Source: JBHIBA01 sp046758845 (GTDB lineage Bacteria > UBA8248 > JACPRG01 > G963555815). Taken from it: a stretch of 18,501 nt of DNA. The stretch is from assembly GCA_046758845.1 (NCBI GenBank), contig JBHIBA010000064.1, positions 1-18,501 of the forward strand. Direction: 5' to 3'. Both the position numbers and the translations under genes were made by a program. Each line of letters opens with the position of its first letter. Positions within the stretch are counted from its first letter, which is position 1. Below the pieces are notes generated by a model. The model saw only the letters and a list, made by a program, of their open reading frames with translations, made no database searches and was not told where the DNA came from. Of the stretch, positions 7,044 through 14,836 are shown piece after piece.

Positions 7044-7370
7044 GTTTCGCGCCAAACTGGCTCGTTGGCCGGATGCGCGAGCCTTGCGCAGCAAGGCGCG
7101 CATTCGGACAAGGAATAAAGCTACCGGAGGGGCACAGACTGCCGGATCAGCTAAGCACACACCCAACCCAAGCAGGCCCGGCCATGCAATGCCGGGCCGT
7201 CAAAAGTTTTCCGGGGGGTCTGGGGGGCCGGACGCACCGCGTCAGGTTTCCGCACTGGCGTGCCTGGTGAATCACCTCTCGGAAGGTGTGCGCCAAAGAC
7301 GGCCGGCTTAAGCGCACGCACCTCCAACCGCAGTTCGGCCGGCACGCAAGTGCCCAAAAAGGCCCCCAGG
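7044..7370. repeat. Large palindromic intergenic repeat, copy 2 (left end lost)
   Basis: From 7044 (TTTCGC) to 7370 this matches copy 1 (5853-6145) in its middle and right parts. The hairpin around GGCCGGATGC…GCATTCGG (7068-7107) and the stem GGCCCGGC…GCCGGGCC (7175-7198) are kept, as is CAAAAGTTTTCCGGGGGGTC (7201-7220). The left inverted end is missing, and the 38-bp palindrome is cleanly absent: TTTCGC runs almost directly into CCAAACTGGCTC. A right-hand module of about 145 bp (7226-7370) is not in copy 1 but recurs in copy 3, and ends CGGCACGCAAGTGCCCAAAA. The element ends 10 bases before the bioD start codon, so it supplies most of the bioD leader. Confidence 0.85.
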
Positions 7371-7380
7371 ATATTTCCTG

Positions 7381-8133
7381 ATGAGAAAGCCATTTGGCAG
7401 GTCGCTGTTGATCACCGGAACCGACACGGGCGTCGGGAAGACCCTCCTCGCCGGGGGGCTGGCTGGAGCGCTGCGTCGCCGCGGCCACCGGGTGGGGAAC
7501 ATGAAGCCGGCGGAGAGCGGGTGCCCGGAGACGGGCGGGGAGATCGTTCCCCGAGACGCCCTCTTCGTCAAAAGGATGGCCGGCTGTGAGAGTCCGCTTG
7601 AGGCCGTTTGCCCCTACCGGTTCCGCGCGCCGCTGGCCCCATCGGTCGCCGCCGGGCGCGAAGGCGTTGAGATCGACCCCGGGCGCATCGTTGCCGCCTT
7701 CGAGGGGATACGCGCCGCGCACGACGTGACGCTTGTGGAAGGAGTCGGAGGATTTCTCGTTCCCATCACCCGGGACTTCTGGGTGTCAGACCTGGCGGTC
7801 CGGCTGGGGCTGCCGCTCTTGGTGGTCGGGCGATTGGGACTGGGGACGTTGAATCATACCCTCCTCACGCTGGAGGCGGCCGCCCGCCGGGGACTCAGCG
7901 TCCTGGGTTTCGTCCTGAACGCCGTGACTCCTTCCGACTCCATCGCGGAAGAAACCAACCCCGATGTCCTGTCATCTTTAACGCCCGTCCCATTCCTCGG
8001 CGTCCTGCCGCACCTGCCGGCCCTCGCCGGAACCGCGCCTGATCCCGACCGCCACGGCGACGACCTCATCGAGGCCATTGAAAGGCACCTGGACGTTGGG
8101 GCTTTAGAAACCGCCCTGAGTCTAGGGAGCTAA
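7381..8133 (+). CDS. bioD: Dethiobiotin synthetase
   Basis: BioD closes the ureido ring of biotin, turning 7,8-diaminopelargonate plus CO2 and ATP into dethiobiotin. The 250-residue protein has the family's P-loop GTDTGVGKT (13-21), the substrate-binding lysine motif KPAESG (42-47), and VEGVGGFLVPI (119-129) with E120 at the position of the metal-binding glutamate. At this length it is slightly longer than E. coli BioD. No good Shine-Dalgarno is seen (AGGA at 7368-7371 at best). The ATG lies 10 bases after the end of palindromic repeat copy 2, so the repeat may have replaced the native leader. The upstream neighbours are bioF, bioA and a sulfurtransferase; bioB and the pimeloyl-synthesis genes are not in the window. 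Confidence 0.95.
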   Translation: MRKPFGRSLLITGTDTGVGKTLLAGGLAGALRRRGHRVGNMKPAESGCPETGGEIVPRDALFVKRMAGCESPLEAVCPYRFRAPLAPSVAAGREGVEIDPGRIVAAFEGIRAAHDVTLVEGVGGFLVPITRDFWVSDLAVRLGLPLLVVGRLGLGTLNHTLLTLEAAARRGLSVLGFVLNAVTPSDSIAEETNPDVLSSLTPVPFLGVLPHLPALAGTAPDPDRHGDDLIEAIERHLDVGALETALSLGS

Positions 8134-8159
8134 GGCAGAAGCCTGGACGCTCTTTGTTG

Positions 8160-8650
8160 CGGGGGGCGCTTTTTGGGCACTGGCGTGCCGTTTTTTTTGT
8201 GGGGGCCTTTTTGAAAGCCGGCCCCCACGTCCCCGGAAAACTTTTATTTTGCGAAAGAGGGCGGCCCTGCAGGGCCGCCCTCTTTCGCCTAAAACCTGGC
8301 TCATTGGCCGAATGCCGTAGGGGGGGCCCTTGCGGGCCCCCACGGGAGGGCGCAAGGCCCTCCCCTACGACCGGCGGGCATTCGGCCAAATAAGAAAGCC
8401 GCCGAAAGGTTATTGACCACCGGCCCAGCCAACCCCACACCCAACCCCAAGCAGGCCCGGCCATGCAATGCCGGGACGTCAAAAGTTTTCCGGGGGGTCC
8501 AGGGGGGCGGGACGCACAGCGTCAGGTTTCTGCACTGGCGTGCCTGGTGAATCGCCTTTCGGAAGGGGTGCGCCTAAGATGCCCCGCTTAAGCGTACGCG
8601 CTTCCAACCGCAGTTCGGCCGGCACGCAAGTGCCCAAAAAGGCCCCCTGG
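8160..8650. repeat. Large palindromic intergenic repeat, copy 3 (longest, nested)
   Basis: The outer inverted ends are 8161-8190 (GGGGGGCGCTTTTTGGGCAC…GCGTGCCG) and 8620-8647 (CGGCACGC…GTGCCCAAAAAGGCCCCC). Inside, a second inverted end like that of copy 1 begins at about 8200 (GGGGGCCTTTTTGAAAGCC). Then come a perfect 38-bp palindrome (8251-8288), the GGCCGAATGC…GCATTCGGCC stem (8306-8386) whose loop has been replaced by a GTAG hairpin pair, a stem at 8454-8477, and the right module shared with copy 2 (8514-8650, including GCACTGGCGTGCCTGGTGAA). The layering suggests growth by insertion of one palindromic unit into another. It fills the gap between the bioD stop and the 3' end of tonB. Confidence 0.85.
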
Positions 8651-8684
8651 GAATTCAGGCTTTCATCCCCATCTACACTTGACA

Positions 8685-8703
8685 GCCGAGCGGCCAGCTC
8701 GGC
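8685..8703 (-). terminator. Hairpin after tonB, possible terminator
   Basis: GCCGAGC (8685-8691) pairs perfectly with GCTCGGC (8697-8703) around a 5-base loop, starting 4 bases beyond the tonB stop codon. On the minus strand it is followed by TGTCAAGTGTAGATGG rather than a T run, so it is a weak candidate terminator or a 3'-end stabilising hairpin. Confidence 0.35.
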
Positions 8704-8707
8704 CTGC

Positions 8708-9646
8708 TTAGGGTTGGACGATCTGGAAGCGGATAGGAACCTGCGCCCAGGCGCCCTCGGTTGATTTTTGTCCATCGAAGGCGAATCTCCAGGTGGAAGC
8801 GGACCGAACCGCGGCTCGATCCAATAGGTCGAACCCGGAGGACTTGGCCACCTGTATCTTCCCGACCCGGCCGTCGGGAAGGACCTCCAGCCGAAGCAAA
8901 ACGATCCCTTCCTGCCCGTGCTTCCGGGCTTCGGGCGGATAAGGCGGGAGCGTCCTGTTCAAAACCCGCAGGCGTAGCGGTAGCCCAACGCGTCCACGCG
9001 CATCGGGGGATTTCCGAACGTTCGATGAACGCAGTTTCGGCGGATCGCTCGCTCCCGTCGTGGAGGCGGGGCTAGGGGATTGTCGATTTCGCGAGACGCG
9101 AGACAGAGAGGGTTCTCCGGCTCTCTCGCGGATTCTTTCCTCCGGGGAGAGATGCGGCAGAAGCCGTGGCGCGACGGTCGAGTTGGCTGCCGATCGGTGA
9201 GACGCAGAGACCGGTTTTTTCGTGTCGGTCAACCGCGCAACGTGTGTGGTGAGGGACGGGTTCTCCTTATTCGTCTCCCTCAAGGTGCGAAGAAGCGTCG
9301 GCGTCTGCGGTCCGGCCTTAGGCAGGCGGGCCGAGGGCGGCGCCCTGCGGGCCACCGGGGGCGGGGAGGGCGCCTGGGCCTGGGACTTCGGGGCAGACTT
9401 GAAGGAGTTTACGTGGACGACCCGGGGAGCTTGGGCTCCCTCGGGATCTCTCGTCGGCCTTTCATGCGATCTGGCGCCGCGCGTTGAAACCTTGACCGTC
9501 CGGGTATCTCCGTTTGGCTGGATGCTGACGCGGACGCGGCGCGCCGGAGCCCCGTCGAACTCCAAAAGCCCGGTGGCCCAAGGGATCGCCAAGGCGTGGA
9601 TGGCTGCGGAGATTCCCAGCATTTTCCACAAGGTTCGGTTCTGCAT
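8708..9646 (-). CDS. tonB: TonB family energy transducer
   Basis: TonB links the inner-membrane proton-motive force to outer-membrane receptors. The 312-residue protein has one N-terminal membrane anchor (about residues 7-28, KMLGISAAIHALAIPWATGLLEF). A long Pro/Ser/Arg-rich periplasmic spacer follows (about 30-225), then a TonB C-terminal domain (about 228-312) with YPPEARKHGQEGIVLLRLEVLPDGRV, the AAVRSASTWRF helix and a final strand VPIRFQIVQP. The spacer is unusually basic and has few of the EPxPxP/KP repeats seen in E. coli TonB. It lies 180 bp downstream of the receptor gene on the same strand and under the same riboswitch, so a dedicated partnership with that receptor is likely. No exbB or exbD is adjacent; the channel gene at 18235 is a distant possibility. 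Confidence 0.88.
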   Translation of the reverse strand: MQNRTLWKMLGISAAIHALAIPWATGLLEFDGAPARRVRVSIQPNGDTRTVKVSTRGARSHERPTRDPEGAQAPRVVHVNSFKSAPKSQAQAPSPPPVARRAPPSARLPKAGPQTPTLLRTLRETNKENPSLTTHVARLTDTKKPVSASHRSAANSTVAPRLLPHLSPEERIRERAGEPSLSRVSRNRQSPSPASTTGASDPPKLRSSNVRKSPDARGRVGLPLRLRVLNRTLPPYPPEARKHGQEGIVLLRLEVLPDGRVGKIQVAKSSGFDLLDRAAVRSASTWRFAFDGQKSTEGAWAQVPIRFQIVQP

Positions 9647-9826
9647 ATTTCAACCGGATGGATTCACAGCCCATGTCCGCTTTTCATCGCGGCCGAGCTG
9701 CCCCTTTGCGCATCCCAGGCTGGAGCGCGGATACCTCCGGGCAGCCAGCCCGACCCATCGGATCATCCTGGTTTGCAGACGTCTCATCGGAATAAATTCA
9801 TCCGAGTCATCATAAGCCCATACCGC

Positions 9827-11926
9827 TCAACGGTTGTAAAATCTTGACAGCTCGAGGCTCACGCCGGCCAAGACGCTCGCGGGCTCGGCTGGCATCAGGA
9901 ATCGGCTTCCGCCGCTCAGGATCCCCCAGACCTCATAGTCGGAATTCAGCAAATTTTTCCCTTCGATGAACACGGTCAGGGGGCCTTTTTTGTAAGTCAC
10001 CCTTCCGTTCAGGAAGTAGTAGGCATCGAGAAGCCTGGCGGTGTTCGGCTCGTCCCCCGATAGACGCTGATTGCCGACATAGAGCCCCGTGAGCGAAAAG
10101 GTCAGGCCCTCGAGGGGATGAACATTCACCCCCGCGCCAAGCCGGTGACGGGGCACGAGGGGAAGGTCGTTTCCGGGAGAGACCGGACCGGAAAACAAAA
10201 GGACAGCCCTTTCGAAGGTCGCCTTGATGAACGAGTAATTGACGAACCCATCCACCAGCTTCCCGTATCGTCCCTTGAGGGTCATCTCGATCCCCCTGCG
10301 CCGGGTCTCGGGAGCGTTTTGATTCTGCCCGCCTCCCGTCGTGGGATCGGTGACCACGAAAAGGATGTCGTCCCTCACATCGGTTCGGAAAAAGGCGAGG
10401 GTTCCTTCAACTGTTCTTCCCATTCGCAGGCGCGCTCCCAATTCATAGGTGCGGGATTTCGGCGCATCCAGGTCCGGGTTCGAGGAAAAGGGGAAGAAGG
10501 CGAAGAGCTCGTTCACGGTTGGGGTGCGGAAGCCCTCCGAATAGCTGAAGTAAAGGCCCAGTCCTGACGTGGGGTTCCAGTTCAATCCCGCCCGGGGATT
10601 GAACCGGCTGAAGGTCCGAGGGCGGCTCAGGCTCGGGGTTTGTCTGTCGGTGAAGTCGATCTCGACATTGTCGTGACGGCCCCCGAGCGTGAGGATGAAA
10701 ACTTCCGGAAGGAGGTCGAGGCTTTCCTGGACATAGAGGCCGATGACCCGTTCGTCTGTCTTTGTATTTGTAATGGTGGGTGCAAACCCGGTGAACTCGC
10801 TCATCCCCTTGCTATCGAACCCGCTGTGAGTGAATTCCACGCCGCCCACGAGGACGCTCCGGCGGCCCAATGGGCTGGCCTCATGTGTCCCCTGGGCGGT
10901 TACTCCACTCGCCAGGATGTCGGTCGTTGTATCGCCGAAGCTTGCCAGGCCGACGACGAAGACCTCCCGCTTCAGGTCTCGGACGAATGCGTTGAGTGCG
11001 GCGGAAAAACCGCCGGGCAGTCGCTGCCGGACGTTGACGGTCGCCGCGTGGAGCGTCCGGTCCGCGAAATCCCCGGGCGTTTGGTTCTGCGAGCGGTCTT
11101 GGCGGAGCAAGTCTTCCCGCAGAGAGCCGGCCTGCTTCGTGAAGGTTTCGGCAAAGAGGTAAGAGAGGGTGATGTCAGTGTCCTGCCCGAACCGACGGCC
11201 CAGTTTCGCGAAGAGCCTTCGTACATCCGCGTTGGAATCGTCCCGAAATCCATCCTCGAGTTGCTGTGTAAACCCGAGATAGTAATCGAAGCCCCGGAAC
11301 GGACCTCCAACGCTGACGCGATATCGTTGACGGCCGAAGCTTCCCCCACTTGCCTTCGTATGGGCCTCGTGCTCTTTGCCTCCTCGCTTGGTCCCCAGGT
11401 TGACCACCCCGGCCAGGGCGTTCTTTCCAAAGATGGACGCCGTTCCGGGGCTGACCTCGATTCGCGTCAGATCCTCCACCGGGACCAATTCAAAGTCGAC
11501 TCCGTTGGCGTCGGGATTATTGATCCGGACTCCATCGAGTATGATTGTGGTGGTCGTGACCGGCTCAGCGCTGAAACCCCGCAAGTCCAAGGACGGTTGA
11601 TAGGCGTTACCGACGTTTTGATAGAGAGTGATCCCGGGCAGGTGCTGGATGACTTCCGGAACCGAATTTACCTCTGCCGCTCCGATCTCGTCGTCTTTCA
11701 ATACGTAGACTTGGCGAGGAATCCGGTTGAGCTCCAACGGGACGTCGACCAGACGGGTCGTCGTCACCACGACCTCGGGCAACTGAATCTCCTGCTGGGC
11801 CTCGGCGGAAGGGTCGGTCCAAAGGCTTGCCAAAAAGAGGAAGGCAATCCAAAGGAGCGCGTGCTTCCTGAAAATCTTGGACAAGGAGTGAAGGGCTTTT
11901 TGCGGGATCTTTTTCAGGTCTGTCAT
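9827..11926 (-). CDS. btuB: TonB-dependent outer-membrane receptor, probably for cobalamin
   Basis: This 699-residue protein has a signal peptide (hydrophobic core about 23-36, cleavage likely after SAEA at residue 43). A TonB-box-like PEVVVTTTR (50-58) follows. The plug domain (about 62-185) contains PEVIQHLPGITL, LDLRGFSAEPVTTTTIILDGVRI and RIEVSPGTASIFGKNALAGVVNLGTK. The remainder forms an outer-membrane barrel with FNPRAGLNWNPTSGLGLYFSYSEGFRTPTVNELF, a typical receptor motif, and ends FYNR. Fold and length suit BtuB- or siderophore-type receptors. A cobalamin riboswitch directly upstream makes B12 or another corrinoid the likely ligand, but the sequence alone cannot separate it from an iron-chelate receptor. 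The ATG at 11926 follows the riboswitch-controlled Shine-Dalgarno. tonB lies downstream. Confidence 0.9.
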   Translation of the reverse strand: MTDLKKIPQKALHSLSKIFRKHALLWIAFLFLASLWTDPSAEAQQEIQLPEVVVTTTRLVDVPLELNRIPRQVYVLKDDEIGAAEVNSVPEVIQHLPGITLYQNVGNAYQPSLDLRGFSAEPVTTTTIILDGVRINNPDANGVDFELVPVEDLTRIEVSPGTASIFGKNALAGVVNLGTKRGGKEHEAHTKASGGSFGRQRYRVSVGGPFRGFDYYLGFTQQLEDGFRDDSNADVRRLFAKLGRRFGQDTDITLSYLFAETFTKQAGSLREDLLRQDRSQNQTPGDFADRTLHAATVNVRQRLPGGFSAALNAFVRDLKREVFVVGLASFGDTTTDILASGVTAQGTHEASPLGRRSVLVGGVEFTHSGFDSKGMSEFTGFAPTITNTKTDERVIGLYVQESLDLLPEVFILTLGGRHDNVEIDFTDRQTPSLSRPRTFSRFNPRAGLNWNPTSGLGLYFSYSEGFRTPTVNELFAFFPFSSNPDLDAPKSRTYELGARLRMGRTVEGTLAFFRTDVRDDILFVVTDPTTGGGQNQNAPETRRRGIEMTLKGRYGKLVDGFVNYSFIKATFERAVLLFSGPVSPGNDLPLVPRHRLGAGVNVHPLEGLTFSLTGLYVGNQRLSGDEPNTARLLDAYYFLNGRVTYKKGPLTVFIEGKNLLNSDYEVWGILSGGSRFLMPAEPASVLAGVSLELSRFYNR

Positions 11927-11931
11927 GTTCC

Positions 11932-12125
11932 TCTTCCTTTCCCCTCGGAAGGAAATCCAGGCAGGGTCGGAGAGGTCTCCTGGCTCACGGATCGTCCTAC
12001 TCCCCGCGCCTTCCCGCCCGTTGGGGCAGTGGCGAGTTGCGGGTTTCGTCCCCGTTCACAGTTGCGGGGCAGCCGCGGATTCGCCGCCTGAACGGCTCAC
12101 CGCGTTCCCTCGTTCCGACCCCGGA
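11932..12125 (-). promoter_or_regulatory. Cobalamin riboswitch ahead of the TonB-dependent receptor
   Basis: Read on the minus strand, the conserved elements follow in order: GGGAACGCGGTG, AATCCGCGGCTGCCCCGC, AACTGTGAACGGGGACGAAA, GCCACTG, GGGAAGGCG, and the B12 box GAGCCAGGAGACC (11974-11986). GGTCGG near the start (12115-12120) pairs with CCGACC near the end (11965-11970), closing the aptamer. Beyond it TTCCTT (complement of 11949-11954) can pair with AAGGAA (complement of 11934-11939), which overlaps the Shine-Dalgarno AGGAAGAGG just before the ATG at 11926. This points to control of translation: B12 binding would hide the ribosome site and switch off uptake. Confidence 0.95.
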
Positions 12126-12215
12126 AAGAACGCGCACGTTTAACCCAGGCGATCTTCTTCCGCATCGCAGAAGCGAAAAGCGGGATGCCTTGGAGAGCAA
12201 AAAGCGTGCGTTCAA

Positions 12216-12239
12216 CAAGACGCTTTTCCCTTCGTCTTG
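12216..12239 (-). terminator. Weak terminator-like hairpin after the DUF71 gene
   Basis: CAAGACG (12216-12222) pairs with CGTCTTG (12233-12239) around 10 bases, just beyond the stop of the DUF71 gene at 12246. On the minus strand it is followed by TTGAACGC and not a clear T run. It may separate the btuFCD-DUF71 unit from the riboswitch-receptor unit; read-through is also possible. Confidence 0.3.
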
Positions 12240-12245
12240 GTGGAT

Positions 12246-12962
12246 CTACGTTTCTTTCGCATGCGCTGCGGACTCTCTGGGCGAGTTGTCGGCGGGTAGG
12301 AGGTCGACAAAGTAGCGGGTATCGCGCAACACGACTTCGCCCACCGTGACGCCGACCGGCCGGTGGAAGATCGGCCCGTCGTAGACGTATGAGTGGAACT
12401 CTCCGTTCTCGCCGCACGGGTCCACACCGTCGGGCAAGTCGCGGATCAGATCGGCGTCAATTGCGCGCCCGGCGAACGCCCCGCTCAGCTTCGCGCTGTC
12501 TACGCAAGCCAGGTACGCCTTGAAGCCCGAGTCAATGAACGCGTGAACCATCTCGGTCGTGTCGCGGCCCCAGATGGGGAAGATCGCCTTCATGCCGACC
12601 TTTGCGAGATTGCGCTCGCGATATTCGCGCAGATCTTGGAGGAAGATATCCCCAAACGCGACGGTCGAGACGCCCGCGTTCTTGTATTCCAGCATGGCCT
12701 TTTCCATCACGGCTTCGTATTCCGCGTTGGTGCATCGGCCCGCGGGAAGGCACACCTTGTGGAGCGGCACGCCGACAGCCGCTGCCTGCCGCTCCAATAG
12801 CTCGGTGCGCACGCCATGATGGCTGATGCGCTCATACTCCTCAGCGACCGTTGTCAGCAAAGAGACGGTCTCATACCGGCCGCTCCTGCGGAGCTCAAAG
12901 AGGGCCATCGCGCTGTCCTTGCCCCCGCTCCACGAGAAGACCACCCTTTCCTTTTCTCTCAT
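12246..12962 (-). CDS. DUF71/COG2102 (Dph6-like) ATP-pyrophosphatase, predicted B12 salvage enzyme
   Basis: The 238-residue protein opens with an N-type ATP-pyrophosphatase loop, FSWSGGKDSAMAL (SGGKDS at 12-17). It carries the family signature CGENGEFHSYVYDGP (183-197) and the conserved VAFGDIFLQDLREYRERNL segment. Archaeal and eukaryotic members (Dph6) amidate diphthine on elongation factor 2, a modification bacteria lack. A published comparative-genomics study of DUF71/COG2102 assigned a bacterial subgroup to B12 salvage because it clusters with B12 transport genes. Here the gene starts 34 bases after btuD in the same direction, under the same riboswitch, which is that context exactly. A likely reaction would be an ATP-dependent amide-bond step on a corrinoid, but the substrate is inferred. 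The ATG at 12962 has only a weak ribosome site (GGTAAAG). Confidence 0.85.
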   Translation of the reverse strand: MREKERVVFSWSGGKDSAMALFELRRSGRYETVSLLTTVAEEYERISHHGVRTELLERQAAAVGVPLHKVCLPAGRCTNAEYEAVMEKAMLEYKNAGVSTVAFGDIFLQDLREYRERNLAKVGMKAIFPIWGRDTTEMVHAFIDSGFKAYLACVDSAKLSGAFAGRAIDADLIRDLPDGVDPCGENGEFHSYVYDGPIFHRPVGVTVGEVVLRDTRYFVDLLPADNSPRESAAHAKET

Positions 12963-12995
12963 CGCTTTACCATCGCGCCCTGGCTCTCTTGGATC

Positions 12996-13817
12996 TCATG
13001 ACCCTTCCCGTCCCGATGTCGGCAGCCGGTCGGGAACCACCATCCGGTGTCTGCCGTCGGTGATGACCGTAACGGCAACCCTGTACACCGGGTTGAGAAC
13101 GTCGGGATGGAGGACCTCGGAACTTTCGCCTTCCGCGAAGGCCCTTCCCTCGTTGAGCAGGAGCAGGCGGTCGGAGAAACGTCCCGCCAGGTTCAGGTCG
13201 TGAAGGACGGCCAGCACGCAGGTCTCGGCGTCGCGGCGGCAGCGTTCCATGAGGAGCAGGGCATGATGGAGGTCCTGATCGGCCGTGGGTTCATCCAGGA
13301 GCAGGAGCCGCGGCTTTTGCGCCAGCGCCCGCGCGAAGAGCACCCGCCGCCTCTCCCCGCCTGAGAGTTGCGTCACGGGCCGGCCGGCCAGCTCCAAGGC
13401 GTCAACCTCATCGAGGGCTTCCCGCGCGATTTCCAGGTCCAGGGGGGACTCGCCGGCCAGCCAGCCCAGATGCGGATGTCTGCCCATCAGGACGACCTCG
13501 AGGGCGGTAAAGGGGAAAGTGACGTGGGCTTCCTGGGGGAGGTACGCCACGAGTCGGGCGCGCTGTCGCTCGGGCATGGACAAGAGGTCCCCGCCGTCCA
13601 AGAGCACCGAGCCGAAAGAGGGGCGAAGGACGCCCGCGATGCACCGCAGCAGGCTGGTCTTTCCCGCCCCGTTCGGGCCGATGGCCGCGACCAGCCGGCC
13701 CGGTGGAACCGAGAGATTCACCTCTTGGATAACGGTCCGCGCCCCCAATTTCGCGGAGATTCCACGGACCACGAGACCCGGAGCCACGTCCCGATTCAAG
13801 CCGGAGGAGCCCTTCAA
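12996..13817 (-). CDS. btuD: Cobalamin ABC transporter ATP-binding protein
   Basis: This 273-residue FecCD/BtuCD-type ATPase powers import through the BtuC permease on the cytoplasmic face. Visible motifs are Walker A GPNGAGKT (47-54), Q-loop Q95 in AYLPQEAHV, the signature LSGGERRR (151-158), Walker B LLLLDEPT (171-178) with a D-loop, and the switch histidine in LHDLNLAG (H206). The start is a TTG at 13817 that overlaps the btuC stop codon (TTGA). It is supported by a strong Shine-Dalgarno AAGGAGGT six bases upstream inside the btuC end, so the two proteins are probably translated in coupling. Iron-chelate importers have near-identical ATPases; the operon's riboswitch is what favours B12. 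Confidence 0.92.
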   Translation of the reverse strand: MKGSSGLNRDVAPGLVVRGISAKLGARTVIQEVNLSVPPGRLVAAIGPNGAGKTSLLRCIAGVLRPSFGSVLLDGGDLLSMPERQRARLVAYLPQEAHVTFPFTALEVVLMGRHPHLGWLAGESPLDLEIAREALDEVDALELAGRPVTQLSGGERRRVLFARALAQKPRLLLLDEPTADQDLHHALLLMERCRRDAETCVLAVLHDLNLAGRFSDRLLLLNEGRAFAEGESSEVLHPDVLNPVYRVAVTVITDGRHRMVVPDRLPTSGREGS

Positions 13818-14836
13818 CCGCGGACCTCCTTGTGCCTCAGGAGAAGGATCAGAAACGCCGGCGCGCCCAAGAGCGCCATGATGACGCCCACACGGACGTC
13901 AAAAGGCCGGACAACGGTCCGCGAGATCCAGTCGGCCAACACCAGGAGGATGGCCCCGACGAGGAAGCTGGCGGGAAGCAGACGCCGGTGGTCCGGCCCC
14001 ACGATCCTGCGCACAATGTGGGGGGCCATCAGGCCCACAAATCCGATGATCCCGCTGAAGGCCACGGCCGCGCCCGTTACCAGGCCGTTCATCCCCAACA
14101 GGGCCACCCGGAAGCGGCGGACCGGAAGGCCGAGGCTTCTGGCCTCGTCCTCGCCGAGCAGCAAGAGATTCATGGCGCGTCCGGCGAGGAGGGTGGGCGC
14201 TGTTCCCCCAAGCACGAAGGCCGCCAGGATGTAGATTTCGGTCCAACTCCTGACCTCCAGGTTGCCCGCCAGCCAAAACAGGATCGCCCGGAGCCCCTCG
14301 ACCTGGCTTGTGTGCAGAAGGATCAGCGAGATGAGGGCGCCGGCCAGAGAATTGACGGCGAGCCCCGCCAAGAGGAGGACGAGCAGATGCTCTTCGCGCC
14401 TCACGTGACCGACGGCCAGGACGAGGATGGAAGCCCCCCAGCCCCCGAGGGCGGCCACGATGGGCGTGGTCCACGGTCCCGCGAAGGAGAGGCCCAGGAA
14501 GATGGCCAGAACGGCCAGCAGTCCTCCCCCGGCGGAAACGCCCAGCAGGGCGGGGTCGGCCAGCGGATTTCGGAAGACGGCCTGCATCCAGACTCCGCAC
14601 ACCGCCAGCCCGCCCCCCACGAGGACGGCCTTGAGCACCCGGGGGAGCCGAAGCCTCAGGACGATGACCGCTTCCTCCGGGCTCGCCCCCGCGTCCACGG
14701 GAAGGCCGATCGCCCAGAGAAGGATTCTGGCTGTCTTGCCGAATGCGATGGGCACCGGGCCGGTCGCGGTGCCCAGGACGATCACCCCCGCCAGCGCGGC
14801 CAGGCAGAGCCAGGCGCCGTACGATCTTGTCGTCAT
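13814..14836 (-). CDS. btuC: Cobalamin ABC transporter permease (FecCD family)
   Basis: The 340-residue inner-membrane permease is mostly hydrophobic, with about nine or ten membrane spans as expected for BtuC/FecCD. The family segment GAAVAFSGIIGFVGLMAPHIVRR near residues 257-280 is the cytoplasmic coupling region that contacts the ATPase. Earlier conserved pieces include LRLPRVLKAVLVGGGLAVCGVWMQAVFRNPLADPALLGVSAG, the hallmark N-terminal signature of this family. The ATG at 14836 overlaps the btuF stop (ATGA), and the stop overlaps the btuD start, so btuF-btuC-btuD form one tightly coupled unit. Substrate is assigned from the upstream cobalamin riboswitch and the DUF71 neighbour. Confidence 0.93.
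   Translation of the reverse strand: MTTRSYGAWLCLAALAGVIVLGTATGPVPIAFGKTARILLWAIGLPVDAGASPEEAVIVLRLRLPRVLKAVLVGGGLAVCGVWMQAVFRNPLADPALLGVSAGGGLLAVLAIFLGLSFAGPWTTPIVAALGGWGASILVLAVGHVRREEHLLVLLLAGLAVNSLAGALISLILLHTSQVEGLRAILFWLAGNLEVRSWTEIYILAAFVLGGTAPTLLAGRAMNLLLLGEDEARSLGLPVRRFRVALLGMNGLVTGAAVAFSGIIGFVGLMAPHIVRRIVGPDHRRLLPASFLVGAILLVLADWISRTVVRPFDVRVGVIMALLGAPAFLILLLRHKEVRG

Noticed and set aside
5839..8650. CRISPR array as an explanation of the repeated segments around the biotin genes.
   Set aside because: The units are long, palindromic, modular and irregularly spaced, with genes between them; there are no uniform short repeats with similar-sized spacers and no cas genes.
9650..9787. A 45-residue basic ORF on the minus strand between the receptor and tonB genes.
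   Set aside because: No clear Shine-Dalgarno and no domain; its composition is that of random GC-rich sequence. The 180-bp gap otherwise shows nothing definite.
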